64,000 bases of DNA from Curvibacter sp. CHRR-16 (GTDB taxonomy: Bacteria > Pseudomonadota > Gammaproteobacteria > Burkholderiales > Burkholderiaceae_C), in NCBI RefSeq assembly GCF_018474005.1, contig NZ_JAHCSH010000004.1:1-64000 (forward strand). Direction: 5' to 3'. The notes below the pieces were generated by a model. It had not been told where the DNA came from. It saw only the letters and a list, made by a program, of their open reading frames with translations, and ran no database searches. Position numbers and translations under genes: made by a program. Below are positions 20,446 through 32,576 of this stretch, one piece after another. Numbering within the stretch: the first letter of the stretch is position 1; the number at the start of each line of letters is the position of its first letter.

Positions 20446-21378
20446 TCAGCGCCACTGGGGCATGCGCACTTCGAATACAAGGCGGGGGGCATCAGCGTCA
20501 GAAAAGCTGGCACCCAGGCAAATTTCGCCCTTGCCATGCAGCACGCATTCGTTGCGTCGCAGCAAGATGTCTGGTCCAGATGCACTGGTAAAGCGCACCC
20601 AGCTGCCATAGCTGCTGGCGTCAATAAACACCACGCTGCCATTGCGCCACTCCAACCGAGCGTGGGTGCGAGAAACACGCGGGTCGCTCACGACAAAATC
20701 CATGGTTTTTATGCGGCCGATGTGCGCTGGCAAATCAAACGCGCGAAACACCCGCTTGTCTTCACCGCAAGCCAACTGCAACTCACAGCCCAGCACATCA
20801 ATGTGCCCCATTTGCGAGTCCACAGGCAAGGAAGCCTGCATGGTCACAAAATCGGTGGATTCTTCGTCTCGCCATTCAATCTGGTGTACAGCACATGGCT
20901 CTACACGGCCTCGTATGGAGATGGGGCCCAACATGCGAAAGCTCACACCAGGCAACTCTTTGAGCCCGGCAACCACACTGGCACTAGCCCAAATTTGATT
21001 GGGCCCCGCCAGGTCGCACAGACGAGAGGCCACATTCACAGCATCGCCAAAACAATCGCTGTCGACAATTTCCACCGAGCCACTGGCTATGCCTATGCGT
21101 ATGGGCAAGTGATTGGCAGAAGGCTGCTGGGTAATGGTTTTGACATGCTGGCGCTGCAAGTCCACCACTGCAGTAAGCGCGGCTTGGCGTTGGCGAAACA
21201 TCAGCATGACGCCATCACCCAAGGTTTTGATGAGCAAGCCCCCGTGTTGCTCGGATACGCGCACGATCCAAGCGGTGAGCTGCGTCACGGCCTCTGTGGC
21301 GCGGGCGTTGCCCAGCTTTTCAAATACCGCAGTACTGCCGTGCAAATCGGTGAATACGATGGTGGCGTCCAGTGCCAT
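20446..21378 (-). CDS. Class III nucleotidyl cyclase fused to FHA domain
   Basis: 310 residues from the ATG at 21378. The N-terminal class III cyclase domain (1-180) has metal-binding Asp11 (FTDLHGST) and Asp55 (KTLGDGVM), base-contacting Lys51, and Asn115 and Arg119 for transition-state stabilisation, so it should be active on ATP or GTP. A forkhead-associated domain lies at about 225-300, with the phosphothreonine-binding signature GR...SRTHA...GS. The protein is soluble, and the order cyclase then FHA implies coupling of cyclic nucleotide synthesis to protein phosphorylation. Its start overlaps the ldcA stop by one base (TGATG), so translation is coupled. Confidence 0.9.
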   Translation of the reverse strand: MALDATIVFTDLHGSTAVFEKLGNARATEAVTQLTAWIVRVSEQHGGLLIKTLGDGVMLMFRQRQAALTAVVDLQRQHVKTITQQPSANHLPIRIGIASGSVEIVDSDCFGDAVNVASRLCDLAGPNQIWASASVVAGLKELPGVSFRMLGPISIRGRVEPCAVHQIEWRDEESTDFVTMQASLPVDSQMGHIDVLGCELQLACGEDKRVFRAFDLPAHIGRIKTMDFVVSDPRVSRTHARLEWRNGSVVFIDASSYGSWVRFTSASGPDILLRRNECVLHGKGEICLGASFSDADAPRLVFEVRMPQWR

Positions 21379-22304
21379 CAGTGCCCCCACAACATCATGG
21401 CGTCGCGTTCCTCCACAACCAATTCGACCATCTTGCCCACTGGCAGCATGACCTTGGTGGGCACATGACCATAGGGCAGGCCTTGCAATACGGGACAAGA
21501 TACTTGCTCACGCAGCCATTGCACCACAGTGGCCAGTTTGAAGCCTTTGTCATGTGACGTGAGTTTGTACTCGGTAAATTGCCCCAGCAATATGGCGCGC
21601 TGGCGCTGCAAGACACCGGCATGCAGCAGTTGGGTCAACATGCGTTCTATGCGGTAGGGATGCTCGCCCACATCTTCCAAAAACAAAATGCCGCCATCCA
21701 TTTGCTGCACAGGCAGGTAGTGTGAGCCCAGCAAGCTGCTCAGTACACACAAATTTCCTCCCCATAGAGGAGCGTCATGGATAGCTAGTGGCCCTAGTTG
21801 TTGCAGCCACGCCTTGTCACTAGCAGGCATGCGCCAACCGGTGCCTTCGCCATAGCCCTGGGCGAGATCATCAAAACAGTCCAGCATGATGTCATCGGGC
21901 TCTTGGGCACCAAAGCCTTCGCACAAGGCCGGGCCTGCCCATGTGGTGGTTCCTGTGCGGGCAAGCACCGCCATTTGGAAAGCAGTGAAATCACTGATGC
22001 CCACCCACTGCATGCCTTTTTGGGCGGATTGGGCAATGGCCTCATAAGGCAACTGCGGCAGCAAGCGTGTCAGTCCATAACCACCGCGGGTTATCAAGGC
22101 TACATCGGCACCGCTGCTGCATGCGCGCTCGATGGCTTGCAGACGCTGCGCATCATCACCAGCAAAGCGAGTATGCCGTGCCAAGGCGGCTTGGTCTACT
22201 TCCACCTCATATCCACGCTGCTGCAAACACCGTATGCCGCGGCGAAAAGCCGCTTTGTCGCGCACAGCACCAGACGGAGAATAAATATAGATTCGCTTGC
22301 TCAC
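21378..22304 (-). CDS. ldcA: Muramoyltetrapeptide LD-carboxypeptidase (S66 family)
   Basis: 308 residues, normal for the family. The Ser-Glu-His triad is visible: Ser104 in WVGISD, Glu210 in FLEDVGE and His280 in LPYGH. The enzyme removes the terminal D-Ala from murein tetrapeptides during cytoplasmic peptidoglycan recycling; no signal peptide is seen, as expected. The gene follows tadA by 10 bases and overlaps the cyclase-FHA gene by one base, suggesting a tadA-ldcA-cyclase transcript. Confidence 0.93.
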   Translation of the reverse strand: MSKRIYIYSPSGAVRDKAAFRRGIRCLQQRGYEVEVDQAALARHTRFAGDDAQRLQAIERACSSGADVALITRGGYGLTRLLPQLPYEAIAQSAQKGMQWVGISDFTAFQMAVLARTGTTTWAGPALCEGFGAQEPDDIMLDCFDDLAQGYGEGTGWRMPASDKAWLQQLGPLAIHDAPLWGGNLCVLSSLLGSHYLPVQQMDGGILFLEDVGEHPYRIERMLTQLLHAGVLQRQRAILLGQFTEYKLTSHDKGFKLATVVQWLREQVSCPVLQGLPYGHVPTKVMLPVGKMVELVVEERDAMMLWGH

Positions 22305-22314
22305 CAGATCATTA

Positions 22315-23466
22315 TCAACCCGAAATCCAAGCCTTCAGCGTCTGGGCTAGCAGCAAAGGCTGCGCAGGCAGGGTCTTGAAACCATCGCTTACAAAGTGGC
22401 TGTCCTCGGTAACCTGCTGCTGCAATCGTGCAGCGGCTTGGACAATGGCTTGGTACCCCTTGTCTACAAATGGCAACGCTTGCTGCGCAGCAGTGGGAAT
22501 GGCCAATCCCTGGGGCAGTACAAAAAACGGGCCTGACTCAGATAGCCTAGCCACCAACCCTGCCGCTGCGGGGTGACATACCAGCGCGATCGACTGCAAC
22601 GATGGGGAGGCCAAACGCCATTTGTGCAGCAGGGCTTGGATGGTGTGGACATGCAGATCCACTGTGTGGACACGCGCTTTCTTGGGTTTATCACTCAAAC
22701 CACAACCGGGCAAATCCAGCGTCAAAGCGCGCATACCTTGCTGCGCCAATGCCTGCATCACAGAAGCAAAACCAACACTCCAGCTTGCGAATTCGTGCAC
22801 GAAGAACACCGCGCATGGACTATCAAGCGGCCCAGTGTCTACTGCGTGGATGCGCAAACCAGGCATAACCGGACACACATCACTGTGGAACTGCTCGCCC
22901 CAGCCTGCGGGCAAGTCTTTATCAACCAGCGGGGTGCGCAAACAGTCTTCTCGCAAGGGAGTAGCGATTGCCTTTTGGACGGTGCGCCGCTGGCGGAAAA
23001 AATCCTGCAACAGCGCTTGGCATTCAGCGGCCAGCACACCACTGCTGTGGGGTAGCACATGGGTATTACAGGCATCATCTAGCAGATGGTGCACAGACTC
23101 TACAGCGCCTGTTTTGGGCTCGGCTGTGGCATAGACCAAACGCCCTACGCGTGCATTCAACAAAGCACCTGCGCACATGGCACACGGTTCTAGCGTGACA
23201 TACAGCGTGGTGTTTTCTAACCGGTAATTGCCCATTGTTTGGGCAGCTTGGCGCAGCACCAGCACTTCTGCATGGGCCGTGGGGTCGTGCAGACCAATCA
23301 CGGCATTACCGGCCTGCGCCAGCACATGGCCAGCCTCATCCACCAGCACAGCGCCTACAGGAACTTCTCCCCGCTGTTGCGCCAACTGGGCTTGGCGCAA
23401 GGCCAAGCCCATGTAGTGGGCATCATTCCCACTCGATGGTGGCTGGTGGTTTGCTGGAGACGTCAT
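22315..23466 (-). CDS. tadA: tRNA adenosine(34) deaminase TadA fused to alpha/beta-hydrolase-like domain
   Basis: 383 residues, more than twice the length of ordinary TadA. Residues 14-165 are the deaminase, with zinc-binding HAE (65-67) and PCAMC (Cys95, Cys98); it converts A34 to inosine in tRNA-Arg(ACG). Residues of about 200-383 resemble an alpha/beta hydrolase ([25 protein letters not shown]), but the nucleophile elbow reads VCHPAAAG and lacks the expected Ser/Asp/Cys nucleophile. The second domain may therefore be non-catalytic. The ATG at 23466 lies inside the 3' end of guaA (44-base overlap). The next in-frame ATG at 23412 would truncate the deaminase. Confidence 0.93.
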   Translation of the reverse strand: MTSPANHQPPSSGNDAHYMGLALRQAQLAQQRGEVPVGAVLVDEAGHVLAQAGNAVIGLHDPTAHAEVLVLRQAAQTMGNYRLENTTLYVTLEPCAMCAGALLNARVGRLVYATAEPKTGAVESVHHLLDDACNTHVLPHSSGVLAAECQALLQDFFRQRRTVQKAIATPLREDCLRTPLVDKDLPAGWGEQFHSDVCPVMPGLRIHAVDTGPLDSPCAVFFVHEFASWSVGFASVMQALAQQGMRALTLDLPGCGLSDKPKKARVHTVDLHVHTIQALLHKWRLASPSLQSIALVCHPAAAGLVARLSESGPFFVLPQGLAIPTAAQQALPFVDKGYQAIVQAAARLQQQVTEDSHFVSDGFKTLPAQPLLLAQTLKAWISG

Positions 23467-25039
23467 AGGTCACGCGGTTGATGCCACGCACCTCGTTGAT
23501 GATGCGCCCACTGACCTTCTTGAGCAGCGCATACGGCAGCTCGGCCCAGTCTGCAGTCATGAAGTCGCTGGTTTGCACAGCGCGCAAGGCCACCACATAG
23601 TCGTAGGTGCGGCCATCGCCCATCACGCCCACACTCTTGACGGGCAAGAACACGGTAAACGCTTGGCTGGTCAAGTCATACCAACTCTTGCCTGTTTCCG
23701 CATCGATGTGGTTACGCAGTTCTTCGATAAAGATAGCATCCGCACGGCGCAGCAGGTCAGCGTACTCACGCTTGACTTCGCCCAAGATGCGCACGCCCAA
23801 GCCGGGGCCAGGGAATGGATGGCGGTACACCATCTCGCGCGGCAAACCGAGTGCAACGCCCAGTTCACGCACTTCGTCCTTGAACAGTTCGCGCAGTGGT
23901 TCCAAGAGTTTGAGACCCAGTTGCTCAGGCAAACCACCCACGTTGTGGTGGCTCTTGATGGTGACAGCTTTCTTGCTCTTGGCACCACCGGACTCAATCA
24001 CGTCAGGATAAATAGTGCCTTGGGCTAGGAAGGTTGCACCTTTATGCCCTTGACCGCTGGCTTTGAGCTTAGCGGCATCTTCCTTGAAGACATCCACAAA
24101 CAAACGGCCAATGATCTTGCGCTTTTGCTCAGGATCAGTCACTCCAGCCAATTCGCCCAAGAACAAGTCGCTGGCATCCACACGCACGACCTTAGCGTGC
24201 AGCTTGCCTTCGAACATGTCCATGACCATATCGCCTTCGTTCAGGCGCAACAGGCCGTGATCCACAAACACACAAGTCAGCTTGTCACCAATCGCGCGGT
24301 GTATCAGCGCTGCGGCCACCGAGGAATCCACGCCACCAGACAAGCCAAGGATGACCTCTTCGTCGCCTACTTGGGCGCGTATACGCTCAACCGCCTCAGC
24401 GATGTAGTCGCCCATGATCCAGTCTTGGCGAGCTTGGCACACGCCCAGCACAAAACGCTCCAGCAAAGCCTTACCTTGCACGGTATGGGTCACTTCGGGG
24501 TGGAACTGCACTGCGTAGAACTGACGCGCTTCATCGGCCATACCGGCGATGGGGCAGCTGGGGGTAGAGGCCATGAGCTTGAATCCCGGAGGCAGCACAG
24601 TCACTTTGTCACCGTGGCTCATCCAGACCTTGAGCATGCCGTGGCCTTCAGAAGTCACAAAGTCTTGGATGCCATCGAGCAGCTTGGTGTGGCCGTGGGC
24701 ACGCACTTCTGCATAGCCGAATTCGCGGGTATGCCCCCCCTCCACACGGCCACCAAGCTGCTGGGCCATGGTTTGCATGCCGTAGCAAATACCCAGTACA
24801 GGCACGCCCAGTTCAAACACGGCTTGGGGCGCTTTGTCGGTGGTTTCTTCGTACACGCTGGCGTGGCTACCCGACAGGATGACGCCCTTGAGTGTGCCAT
24901 CTGCTGCGTATTGACGAACCCATTCGTCGCTCACATCGCAAGGGTGCACTTCGCAAAACACATGCGCTTCGCGCACGCGGCGGGCGATCAGTTGGGTGAC
25001 TTGGGAACCGAAATCGAGGATCAGAATTTTCTGGTGCAT
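23423..25039 (-). CDS. guaA: GMP synthase (glutamine-hydrolysing)
   Basis: 538 residues. The class I glutamine amidotransferase half has Cys85 in VLGICYGMQ and the His/Glu pair in VQFHPEVTH. The ATP-pyrophosphatase half begins with the PP-loop [10 protein letters not shown], and the dimerisation domain ends with the hallmark [25 protein letters not shown]. The enzyme aminates XMP to GMP, the step after the IMP dehydrogenase encoded directly upstream. The 62-base spacer from guaB contains a strong hairpin. Its 3' end overlaps tadA. Confidence 0.97.
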   Translation of the reverse strand: MHQKILILDFGSQVTQLIARRVREAHVFCEVHPCDVSDEWVRQYAADGTLKGVILSGSHASVYEETTDKAPQAVFELGVPVLGICYGMQTMAQQLGGRVEGGHTREFGYAEVRAHGHTKLLDGIQDFVTSEGHGMLKVWMSHGDKVTVLPPGFKLMASTPSCPIAGMADEARQFYAVQFHPEVTHTVQGKALLERFVLGVCQARQDWIMGDYIAEAVERIRAQVGDEEVILGLSGGVDSSVAAALIHRAIGDKLTCVFVDHGLLRLNEGDMVMDMFEGKLHAKVVRVDASDLFLGELAGVTDPEQKRKIIGRLFVDVFKEDAAKLKASGQGHKGATFLAQGTIYPDVIESGGAKSKKAVTIKSHHNVGGLPEQLGLKLLEPLRELFKDEVRELGVALGLPREMVYRHPFPGPGLGVRILGEVKREYADLLRRADAIFIEELRNHIDAETGKSWYDLTSQAFTVFLPVKSVGVMGDGRTYDYVVALRAVQTSDFMTADWAELPYALLKKVSGRIINEVRGINRVTYDVSSKPPATIEWE

Positions 25040-25065
25040 AGCAGTAAGGTCTGGCCAAAATGAAA

Positions 25066-25085
25066 GCAGGCCCGCTGGGGCCTGC
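25066..25085 (-). terminator. Hairpin between guaB and guaA
   Basis: A perfect 8-base-pair stem (GCAGGCCC / GGGCCTGC) with a 4-base loop is followed on the minus strand by the T-rich run TTTCATTTT. It lies between the guaB stop and the guaA start, so it probably acts as a partial terminator or mRNA-processing element lowering guaA relative to guaB. Confidence 0.7.
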
Positions 25086-25101
25086 TGTGTGGGTGCGCGG
25101 C

Positions 25102-27156
<2,055 letters not shown>

Positions 27157-27157
27157 G

Positions 27158-27490
27158 TTACTTTGGCGTCGGTTTTTTCGAAAACAATCCTGCGCGCCGT
27201 TTTCCTTGCGCTTGAAAGCGCTCTCTGCGTGCCACCTTTGGATCTACCCGCAAACTGCGGGTAATTTCTATCCGGTCTCCATCACACAAAACATAGTTCG
27301 GTGGCCGTTTTTGTCCCCACACGGAGCATGCGCTATCACCCCAAGCATCGCCTAGCAGGGATTGCAATGGGGCTGCGTGCATTTGCAAGAAATCTCGCAA
27401 AGTAGTTCCTGCACGGCAACGCCGCACCAGTTCCTCATAGTACCGAGGCCTCACTCCCACGACGAGAGAAACATTCACATCACTCACCAT
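27158..27490 (-). CDS. RnfH/RatB family protein (UPF0125)
   Basis: 110 residues. The beta-grasp, ubiquitin-like family is recognisable from the N-terminal strand VSLVVGVRPRYYEELVRRC, the central GTTLRDFL and the hallmark DGDRIEITRSLRVDPKVARRER. The role is not settled; it was named both for Rnf complexes and as RatB next to RatA. It begins inside the ratA 3' end (11-base overlap), so the two are co-translated. The basic C-terminal tail is normal for the family. Confidence 0.9.
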   Translation of the reverse strand: MVSDVNVSLVVGVRPRYYEELVRRCRAGTTLRDFLQMHAAPLQSLLGDAWGDSACSVWGQKRPPNYVLCDGDRIEITRSLRVDPKVARRERFQAQGKRRAGLFSKKPTPK

Positions 27491-27917
27491 AGACCTGCTC
27501 TGCGCGCTTTACAAAAGCATCCACCATTGTGGCAGCGACCTTGTCGAAAACGGGCGTCAAAATCGCTGAGAGTGCACTTTTATCGTAGCCATACTGCAAG
27601 CGGAACTCCACCTTGCAAGCTGCACCATTGCCTACCGAGGTAAAACGCCAATGCCCTTCAAGGCTAGAGAATGGACCTTTGACCAGCGACATATGCACAG
27701 CAGCATTCGCCTCATGAACATTGCGGGTTGTAAAGGACTGCTTGAAGGCTGCGATAGACATGCCTACCTCGGCCACCATACCGTCTGGCATTTGCTCCAG
27801 AATGCGGGTGTAAGCACACCAAGGCAAAAACTCGGGGTACAGTTCAACCTTGGTCACCAGATCAAACATCTGGGCAGGGCTGTACCAAATCAGCACCGAT
27901 TTCTCAACAGTTTTCAT
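27480..27917 (-). CDS. ratA: RatA/COQ10-like START-domain protein
   Basis: 145 residues of the polyketide-cyclase/START fold: [29 protein letters not shown], and the C-terminal helix [22 protein letters not shown]. Homologues are annotated as the RatA ribosome-association toxin in Escherichia coli and as coenzyme Q-binding COQ10 in mitochondria. Conserved linkage with rnfH and smpB is common in proteobacteria. Fifty-nine bases separate it from the divergent smpB start. Whether it acts on ribosomes or quinones here is unknown. Confidence 0.9.
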   Translation of the reverse strand: MKTVEKSVLIWYSPAQMFDLVTKVELYPEFLPWCAYTRILEQMPDGMVAEVGMSIAAFKQSFTTRNVHEANAAVHMSLVKGPFSSLEGHWRFTSVGNGAACKVEFRLQYGYDKSALSAILTPVFDKVAATMVDAFVKRAEQVYGE

Positions 27918-27976
27918 ACATCAGTATCGAACAGTTCGCCGCCTTCACTTTGTACAGTGGAGGCCGCCGCTACCTT

Positions 27977-28456
27977 ATGGCAACCAAAAAAGACTCTAAA
28001 AACACACGCATAGCCGATAACAAAAAGGCGGCTTACAACTACTTTTTTGAAGAACGTTTTGAAGCTGGCATCGTACTAGAAGGCTGGGAAGTCAAATCTT
28101 TGCGTGAAGGCAAAGTGCAACTGACCGATGGCTATGTGCACATCCGAAATGGCGAGTTGTTCATTATTGGCCTGCAAATCAACCCTCTCCATACCGCCTC
28201 CACCCATGTATCGCCTGACAAGGTGCGCACCAAAAAACTCTTGATGCACAAAGAGGAAATCCGGCGTTTGATTGGAAAAACAGAGCAAAAAGGTTACACC
28301 CTAGTACCACTGAACCTGTACTGGAAAAGTGGGCGAGTGAAATGCGAAATAGCCTTGGCCAAAGGCAAGGCTGATCACGATAAGCGTGACACGATCCGTG
28401 ATCGCGAGAACAAGCGCGAAGTGGAGCGCGCCATGAAAACACGCCGCTCCCCATAA
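27977..28456 (+). CDS. smpB: SsrA-binding protein SmpB
   Basis: 159 residues from the ATG at 27977. The OB-fold core is typical: [36 protein letters not shown], and the basic C-terminal tail [20 protein letters not shown] that folds in the ribosomal A site. It binds tmRNA and delivers it to stalled ribosomes. The longer frame from 27950 has no better support. A hairpin terminator follows its stop immediately. Confidence 0.97.
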   Translation: MATKKDSKNTRIADNKKAAYNYFFEERFEAGIVLEGWEVKSLREGKVQLTDGYVHIRNGELFIIGLQINPLHTASTHVSPDKVRTKKLLMHKEEIRRLIGKTEQKGYTLVPLNLYWKSGRVKCEIALAKGKADHDKRDTIRDRENKREVERAMKTRRSP

Positions 28457-28458
28457 AA

Positions 28459-28490
28459 AAACCCGCACCCCAAAAGGAGCGGGCTTGTTT
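28459..28490. terminator. Bidirectional terminator between smpB and icd
   Basis: The stem CCCGC/GCGGG with an inner CCAAAAGG hairpin is flanked by a run of A on the left and TTGTTT on the right. On the minus strand the hairpin is followed by seven T, so it is strongest as the icd terminator. On the plus strand it also ends smpB. Confidence 0.8.
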
Positions 28491-28523
28491 GGCAGCAAGC
28501 AGCACAAATGCCGTGCGAACCGC

Positions 28524-29777
28524 TCACATATTGTCAATCATCACTTGACCGAAGCCGGAGCAACTCACTTGGGTTGCCCCTTCCATCAAACGTGCAAAGT
28601 CATAAGTCACCTTTTTGCTGCTAATAGCTTTCTTCATAGAAGAAATGATCAAGTCAGCAGCTTCCGTCCACCCCATGTGGCGCAGCATCATTTCAGCGGA
28701 CAGAATTTCGGAACCCGGGTTCACATAATCTTTGCCAGCATACTTGGGAGCCGTGCCATGCGTAGCTTCGAACATGGCCACGGTATCAGACAAGTTGGCT
28801 CCAGGAGCAATACCAATACCACCGACTTGTGCAGCCAAGGCATCAGAAATGTAGTCACCGTTCAGGTTCAGCGTTGCAATCACCGAGTACTCTGCAGGAC
28901 GCAACAAAATTTGCTGTAAGAACGCATCGGCAATACTGTCCTTGACGATGATTTCTTTTCCTGTCCTGGGATTTTTGAACTTGCACCATGGGCCACCGTC
29001 AATCAGTTCCGCACCAAACTCACGCTGCGCCAATGCATAAGCCCAATCACGGAAACCACCTTCAGTGAACTTCATGATGTTCCCTTTGTGAACGATGGTC
29101 ACACTGGACTTGTCATTGTCTATTGCGTATTGAATCGCTTTGCGCACCAAACGATCGGTCCCCTCTTGGGATACTGGCTTGACACCAATACCGGAAGTTT
29201 CGGGGAAACGAATCTTCTTAACGCCAAATTCTTCTTGCAAAATTTTGATGAGTTTCTTGGCCTTATCGCTTTGGGCTTCAAACTCAATGCCTGCATAGAT
29301 GTCTTCAGAGTTTTCACGGAAGATCACCATGTCAGTCTTGTGGGGTTCTTTCAGGGGACTAGGAACACCATCAAAGTACTGAACAGGGCGCAAACAAACA
29401 TACAGATCCAGCTCTTGGCGCAAAGCCACGTTCAGAGAACGAATGCCGCCACCAACTGGTGTTGTCAATGGCCCCTTGATAGACACCACATAGTCGCGCA
29501 CAGCATGCAGAGTTTCTTCTGGCAACCACACATCAGGGCCGTAAACCTTAGTGGATTTTTCGCCTGCATAGACTTCCATCCAGCAAATCTTGCGCTTGCC
29601 TGCATACGCTTTGGCTACTGCGGCATCCACCACTTTGAGCATGACTGGAGTTATGTCAAAACCTGTACCGTCGCCCTCAATGTAAGGAATGATGGGCTGA
29701 TCCGGCACATTGAGTGACATGTCTGCATTGACGGTAATTTTTTGACCTGCGCTCGGAACCTTGATATGTTGGTACAT
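28524..29777 (-). CDS. icd: NADP-dependent isocitrate dehydrogenase
   Basis: 417 residues from the ATG at 29777, preceded by AGGAG; the open frame continues to 29939 but has no good start. It belongs to the E. coli-like type I family. [18 protein letters not shown] contains the regulatory serine region, [11 protein letters not shown] is N-terminal, and [12 protein letters not shown] contains the Lys-Tyr pair associated with NADP rather than NAD use. It produces the 2-oxoglutarate used by the dehydrogenase operon elsewhere in this window. The promoter should lie in the 118-base divergent gap to the DUF192 gene. Confidence 0.97.
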   Translation of the reverse strand: MYQHIKVPSAGQKITVNADMSLNVPDQPIIPYIEGDGTGFDITPVMLKVVDAAVAKAYAGKRKICWMEVYAGEKSTKVYGPDVWLPEETLHAVRDYVVSIKGPLTTPVGGGIRSLNVALRQELDLYVCLRPVQYFDGVPSPLKEPHKTDMVIFRENSEDIYAGIEFEAQSDKAKKLIKILQEEFGVKKIRFPETSGIGVKPVSQEGTDRLVRKAIQYAIDNDKSSVTIVHKGNIMKFTEGGFRDWAYALAQREFGAELIDGGPWCKFKNPRTGKEIIVKDSIADAFLQQILLRPAEYSVIATLNLNGDYISDALAAQVGGIGIAPGANLSDTVAMFEATHGTAPKYAGKDYVNPGSEILSAEMMLRHMGWTEAADLIISSMKKAISSKKVTYDFARLMEGATQVSCSGFGQVMIDNM

Positions 29778-29895
29778 GGAAGCGAAACTCCTGCTGTTAT
29801 GAATCTGTTGAATTACCAGAGGTAGTATGAAATACCCGAAACAAGATACGATTCTAGCCCCCAACCCTTGGTACACAGTCAGTACAACCCTCCCT

Positions 29896-30336
29896 ATGAA
29901 AACGTTTCTATCCGTCCTCTTCACACTCTTTTGGAGCACTTTATCCTCTGCCCAAAATCAACCCCAGATGAATTTGCAGCGCACGGCGTTAACCATTGGC
30001 ATTCATCGCTTAGAAGTTCAAATAGCAGCAACACCAGAACAGCGCATGATTGGTTTGATGTTCAGAGAAAGCATGCCCGATAACGAAGGCATGCTATTTG
30101 TATTTGCAGAACCGTCTAAGCAATGCTTTTGGATGAAAAACACGGCATTACCACTTTCTGCTGCTTTCATACAAGACGATGGAACCATCGTGAATGTGGA
30201 AGACATGAAACCACAAACAACAGACTCCCACTGCTCCTTGCGACCTGTGCGGTTTGTACTGGAAATGAACCAAGGCTGGTTCACCAAAAAAGGAATAGGC
30301 CGTGGCAGCAAGCTGCAAGGCCCGGTATTCCACTAG
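29896..30336 (+). CDS. DUF192 family exported protein
   Basis: 146 residues from the ATG at 29896. A signal peptide covers about residues 1-19 ([13 protein letters not shown]). The DUF192 fold is marked by [38 protein letters not shown] and [14 protein letters not shown]. Function is unknown in general. It is divergent from icd and convergent with ispG, with 27 bases before the ispG stop. The upstream in-frame start at 29827 would bury the signal peptide and is rejected. Confidence 0.9.
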   Translation: MKTFLSVLFTLFWSTLSSAQNQPQMNLQRTALTIGIHRLEVQIAATPEQRMIGLMFRESMPDNEGMLFVFAEPSKQCFWMKNTALPLSAAFIQDDGTIVNVEDMKPQTTDSHCSLRPVRFVLEMNQGWFTKKGIGRGSKLQGPVFH

Positions 30337-30363
30337 CCGGTGCTGAGACCGAAAACTACACGG

Positions 30364-31623
30364 TTATTGAATTCCTTTACCAAAGCGCTGCACCACATAG
30401 TTTTCGACCAATTGCTGGAATTCTTCGGTCAAGCGCTCACCGCGCAAAGTGCTGTGCTTCTCACCATCAATAAACACTGGAGCAGCCGGACTTTCTCCAG
30501 TGCCCGGCAAACTTATACCAATATCAGCATGCTTACTTTCACCGGGGCCGTTTACGATGCATCCCATGACAGCGACCTTCAAGGTTTCAACCCCGGGATA
30601 GCTCAAACGCCATTCAGGCATTTTTTGTGTCAAATAGTCAGAAATTTGCTGCGTTAATTCTTGGAAAGTTGTGCTGGTTGTACGGCCACATCCCGGGCAT
30701 GCAGTCACGCTAGGCATAAATCGGCGCAAACCAAGCGCTTGCAAAATCTCTAGGGCAACAACAACCTCTTGGGTTCGAGACTCACCAGGAGCGGGCGTTA
30801 GCGAAACACGAATCGTGTCGCCAATACCCTCTTGCAATAACACAGACAACGCCGCAGCCGATGCAACGGCACCCTTGGTACCCATACCCGCTTCCGTGAG
30901 TCCCAAATGCAATGGATAGTTGGAAATTCGAGCCAATTCACGGTAGACAGCTATCAAATCCTGAGCATCACTCACTTTGCATGAAAGCAAAATTTGCTCA
31001 GGCTTCATTCCCAAATCTTGCGCACGCTGGGCAGAAGTCAAGGCCGACTCAATCAAAGCCTCATACATAACCTGTTTGGGATGCCAAGGCTGAAGACGTT
31101 GGCTATTGATATCCATGAAACTAGCCAGCAACTCTTGATCCAAACTACCCCAATTTACCCCAATACGAACTGGCTTGCTCCAACGATTAGCCACCTCAAT
31201 CATCTGCGCGAATTGTTTATCGTGCTTATCACCTTTACCTACATTGCCAGGGTTGATGCGGTATTTCGACAAAGCTTCAGCACATGCAGGATATTCAGTC
31301 AACAAACGATGACCGTTGTAGTGAAAATCACCTACCAGTGGGGTAGGGATACCCATTTTGTCCAATTGCTCACGAATATGAGGAACTGCCTCAGCAGCCT
31401 CAGGCGTATTAACCGTAATACGCACAAACTCGGAACCAGCATTTGTCAACTCTTTAACCTGAATCGCGGTGCCAATTACGTCCACGGTATCGGTATTGGT
31501 CATTGACTGGACGCGTACAGGTGCATTACCTCCAACTGTAACGACGTGACTGCCCCACACAATACGTGCTTGCAAAGAACGTCGTGACGAGGCTTGACCG
31601 ACAGGGATTGGTTGCTTATCCAT
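30364..31623 (-). CDS. ispG: 4-hydroxy-3-methylbut-2-en-1-yl diphosphate synthase
   Basis: 419 residues, the short bacterial form. The N-terminal TIM barrel (VQSMTNTDT) and the 4Fe-4S cysteines CPGCGR and [10 protein letters not shown] are present. It reduces MEcPP to HMBPP in the non-mevalonate isoprenoid pathway. Its ATG overlaps the rodZ stop by one base, so it belongs to the rlmN-pilF-rodZ-ispG transcript. The histidyl-tRNA synthetase gene that often follows in related bacteria is absent here. Confidence 0.97.
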   Translation of the reverse strand: MDKQPIPVGQASSRRSLQARIVWGSHVVTVGGNAPVRVQSMTNTDTVDVIGTAIQVKELTNAGSEFVRITVNTPEAAEAVPHIREQLDKMGIPTPLVGDFHYNGHRLLTEYPACAEALSKYRINPGNVGKGDKHDKQFAQMIEVANRWSKPVRIGVNWGSLDQELLASFMDINSQRLQPWHPKQVMYEALIESALTSAQRAQDLGMKPEQILLSCKVSDAQDLIAVYRELARISNYPLHLGLTEAGMGTKGAVASAAALSVLLQEGIGDTIRVSLTPAPGESRTQEVVVALEILQALGLRRFMPSVTACPGCGRTTSTTFQELTQQISDYLTQKMPEWRLSYPGVETLKVAVMGCIVNGPGESKHADIGISLPGTGESPAAPVFIDGEKHSTLRGERLTEEFQQLVENYVVQRFGKGIQ

Positions 31624-32576
31624 TAAAACTTCACTTCGAAACGGGCTACATTTTCTCTAGCAATAGGTGCCAAATCGTATGGTTTTCCATGCACCCAGAC
31701 TTCAGTAACTGCAGCCTTACCGACCACAATTGACAAGGGAAACTGCCCACTTGCCCCCACCATCTCACTAGGGGCCAACAACTTTCGTAGCAATACCTTA
31801 CCACTGGCATCTGTGACTTCTACCCAAGACTCCTCTGTCGCACGAAACGCCACTGCATTTTGAGTTGACGGCGTAGTACTGGGGTTGGCACCATCCATAG
31901 AAACTGGCTTGATCAGTTCCTTAGACTCAGGCGAACTTGCCAGTGCAGCAGGTGTTTGCGACTCTGCCGCAACACTGGCTGAAAGTGCAACAGCGGGCTC
32001 ATTCACAACCTCTTTGCCAAGGGAGGACTCACTTGGTGCAGGAGTCTGTACTGCTTCTGCGACGGGGGCTGGCGCTGATTGGCTATGACTCATTAGCCCA
32101 TCCACAAGGGGAGCATAGCGAACAACTACCTCTTCAATATAGGGTGCCCCATAAAGGAGTGATGCCAGTACCAAGATACCGAACACTAGCACAACCGTTT
32201 TGTGCGAAAGAAAATCCTTCCAGCCGGTGAACTGAGGATCTGTGTCTCGATGAAAAGGAGCATTAATCGCCCCTTCGGTGCTTGACAACTTTGGCGTAGC
32301 CACTTGAGGCAACTTAGCCAAAATTGCCTCTGCAGGCACATGCAAATGTCGACAAACACTAGAGGCAATCGCACGCACGAAAACAGGATCCATTGTGGAC
32401 TCCAGCTCCCCACTTTCCAAAGCTTCTAACTTTCTTACCGGCACCTTCATGGCAACGGCGAGTGCAGCGACATGCATCCCGGTTGCTTCACGGGCTTGCT
32501 TCAGCATCTGGCCGGCTGTTAGCAAATCTTGACTTGGTGTCAATGGAACCATTTCGACATCGCTCTCACTGCTCAT
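31623..32576 (-). CDS. rodZ: RodZ-like helix-turn-helix membrane protein
   Basis: 317 residues. A cytoplasmic HTH_25 domain lies at about 18-85 ([20 protein letters not shown]), a single transmembrane helix at 127-146, a Pro/Ala/Ser-rich periplasmic linker at 155-235, and a C-terminal DUF4115 beta domain ([15 protein letters not shown]). This is the RodZ architecture that links MreB filaments to the cell-wall elongation machinery. It overlaps pilF by 11 bases and ispG by one. Confidence 0.88.
   Translation of the reverse strand: MSSESDVEMVPLTPSQDLLTAGQMLKQAREATGMHVAALAVAMKVPVRKLEALESGELESTMDPVFVRAIASSVCRHLHVPAEAILAKLPQVATPKLSSTEGAINAPFHRDTDPQFTGWKDFLSHKTVVLVFGILVLASLLYGAPYIEEVVVRYAPLVDGLMSHSQSAPAPVAEAVQTPAPSESSLGKEVVNEPAVALSASVAAESQTPAALASSPESKELIKPVSMDGANPSTTPSTQNAVAFRATEESWVEVTDASGKVLLRKLLAPSEMVGASGQFPLSIVVGKAAVTEVWVHGKPYDLAPIARENVARFEVKF

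Noticed and set aside
29778..29939. Extended icd start at 29939
   Set aside because: It overlaps the divergent DUF192 gene, and the ATG at 29777 has AGGAG and the normal N terminus.
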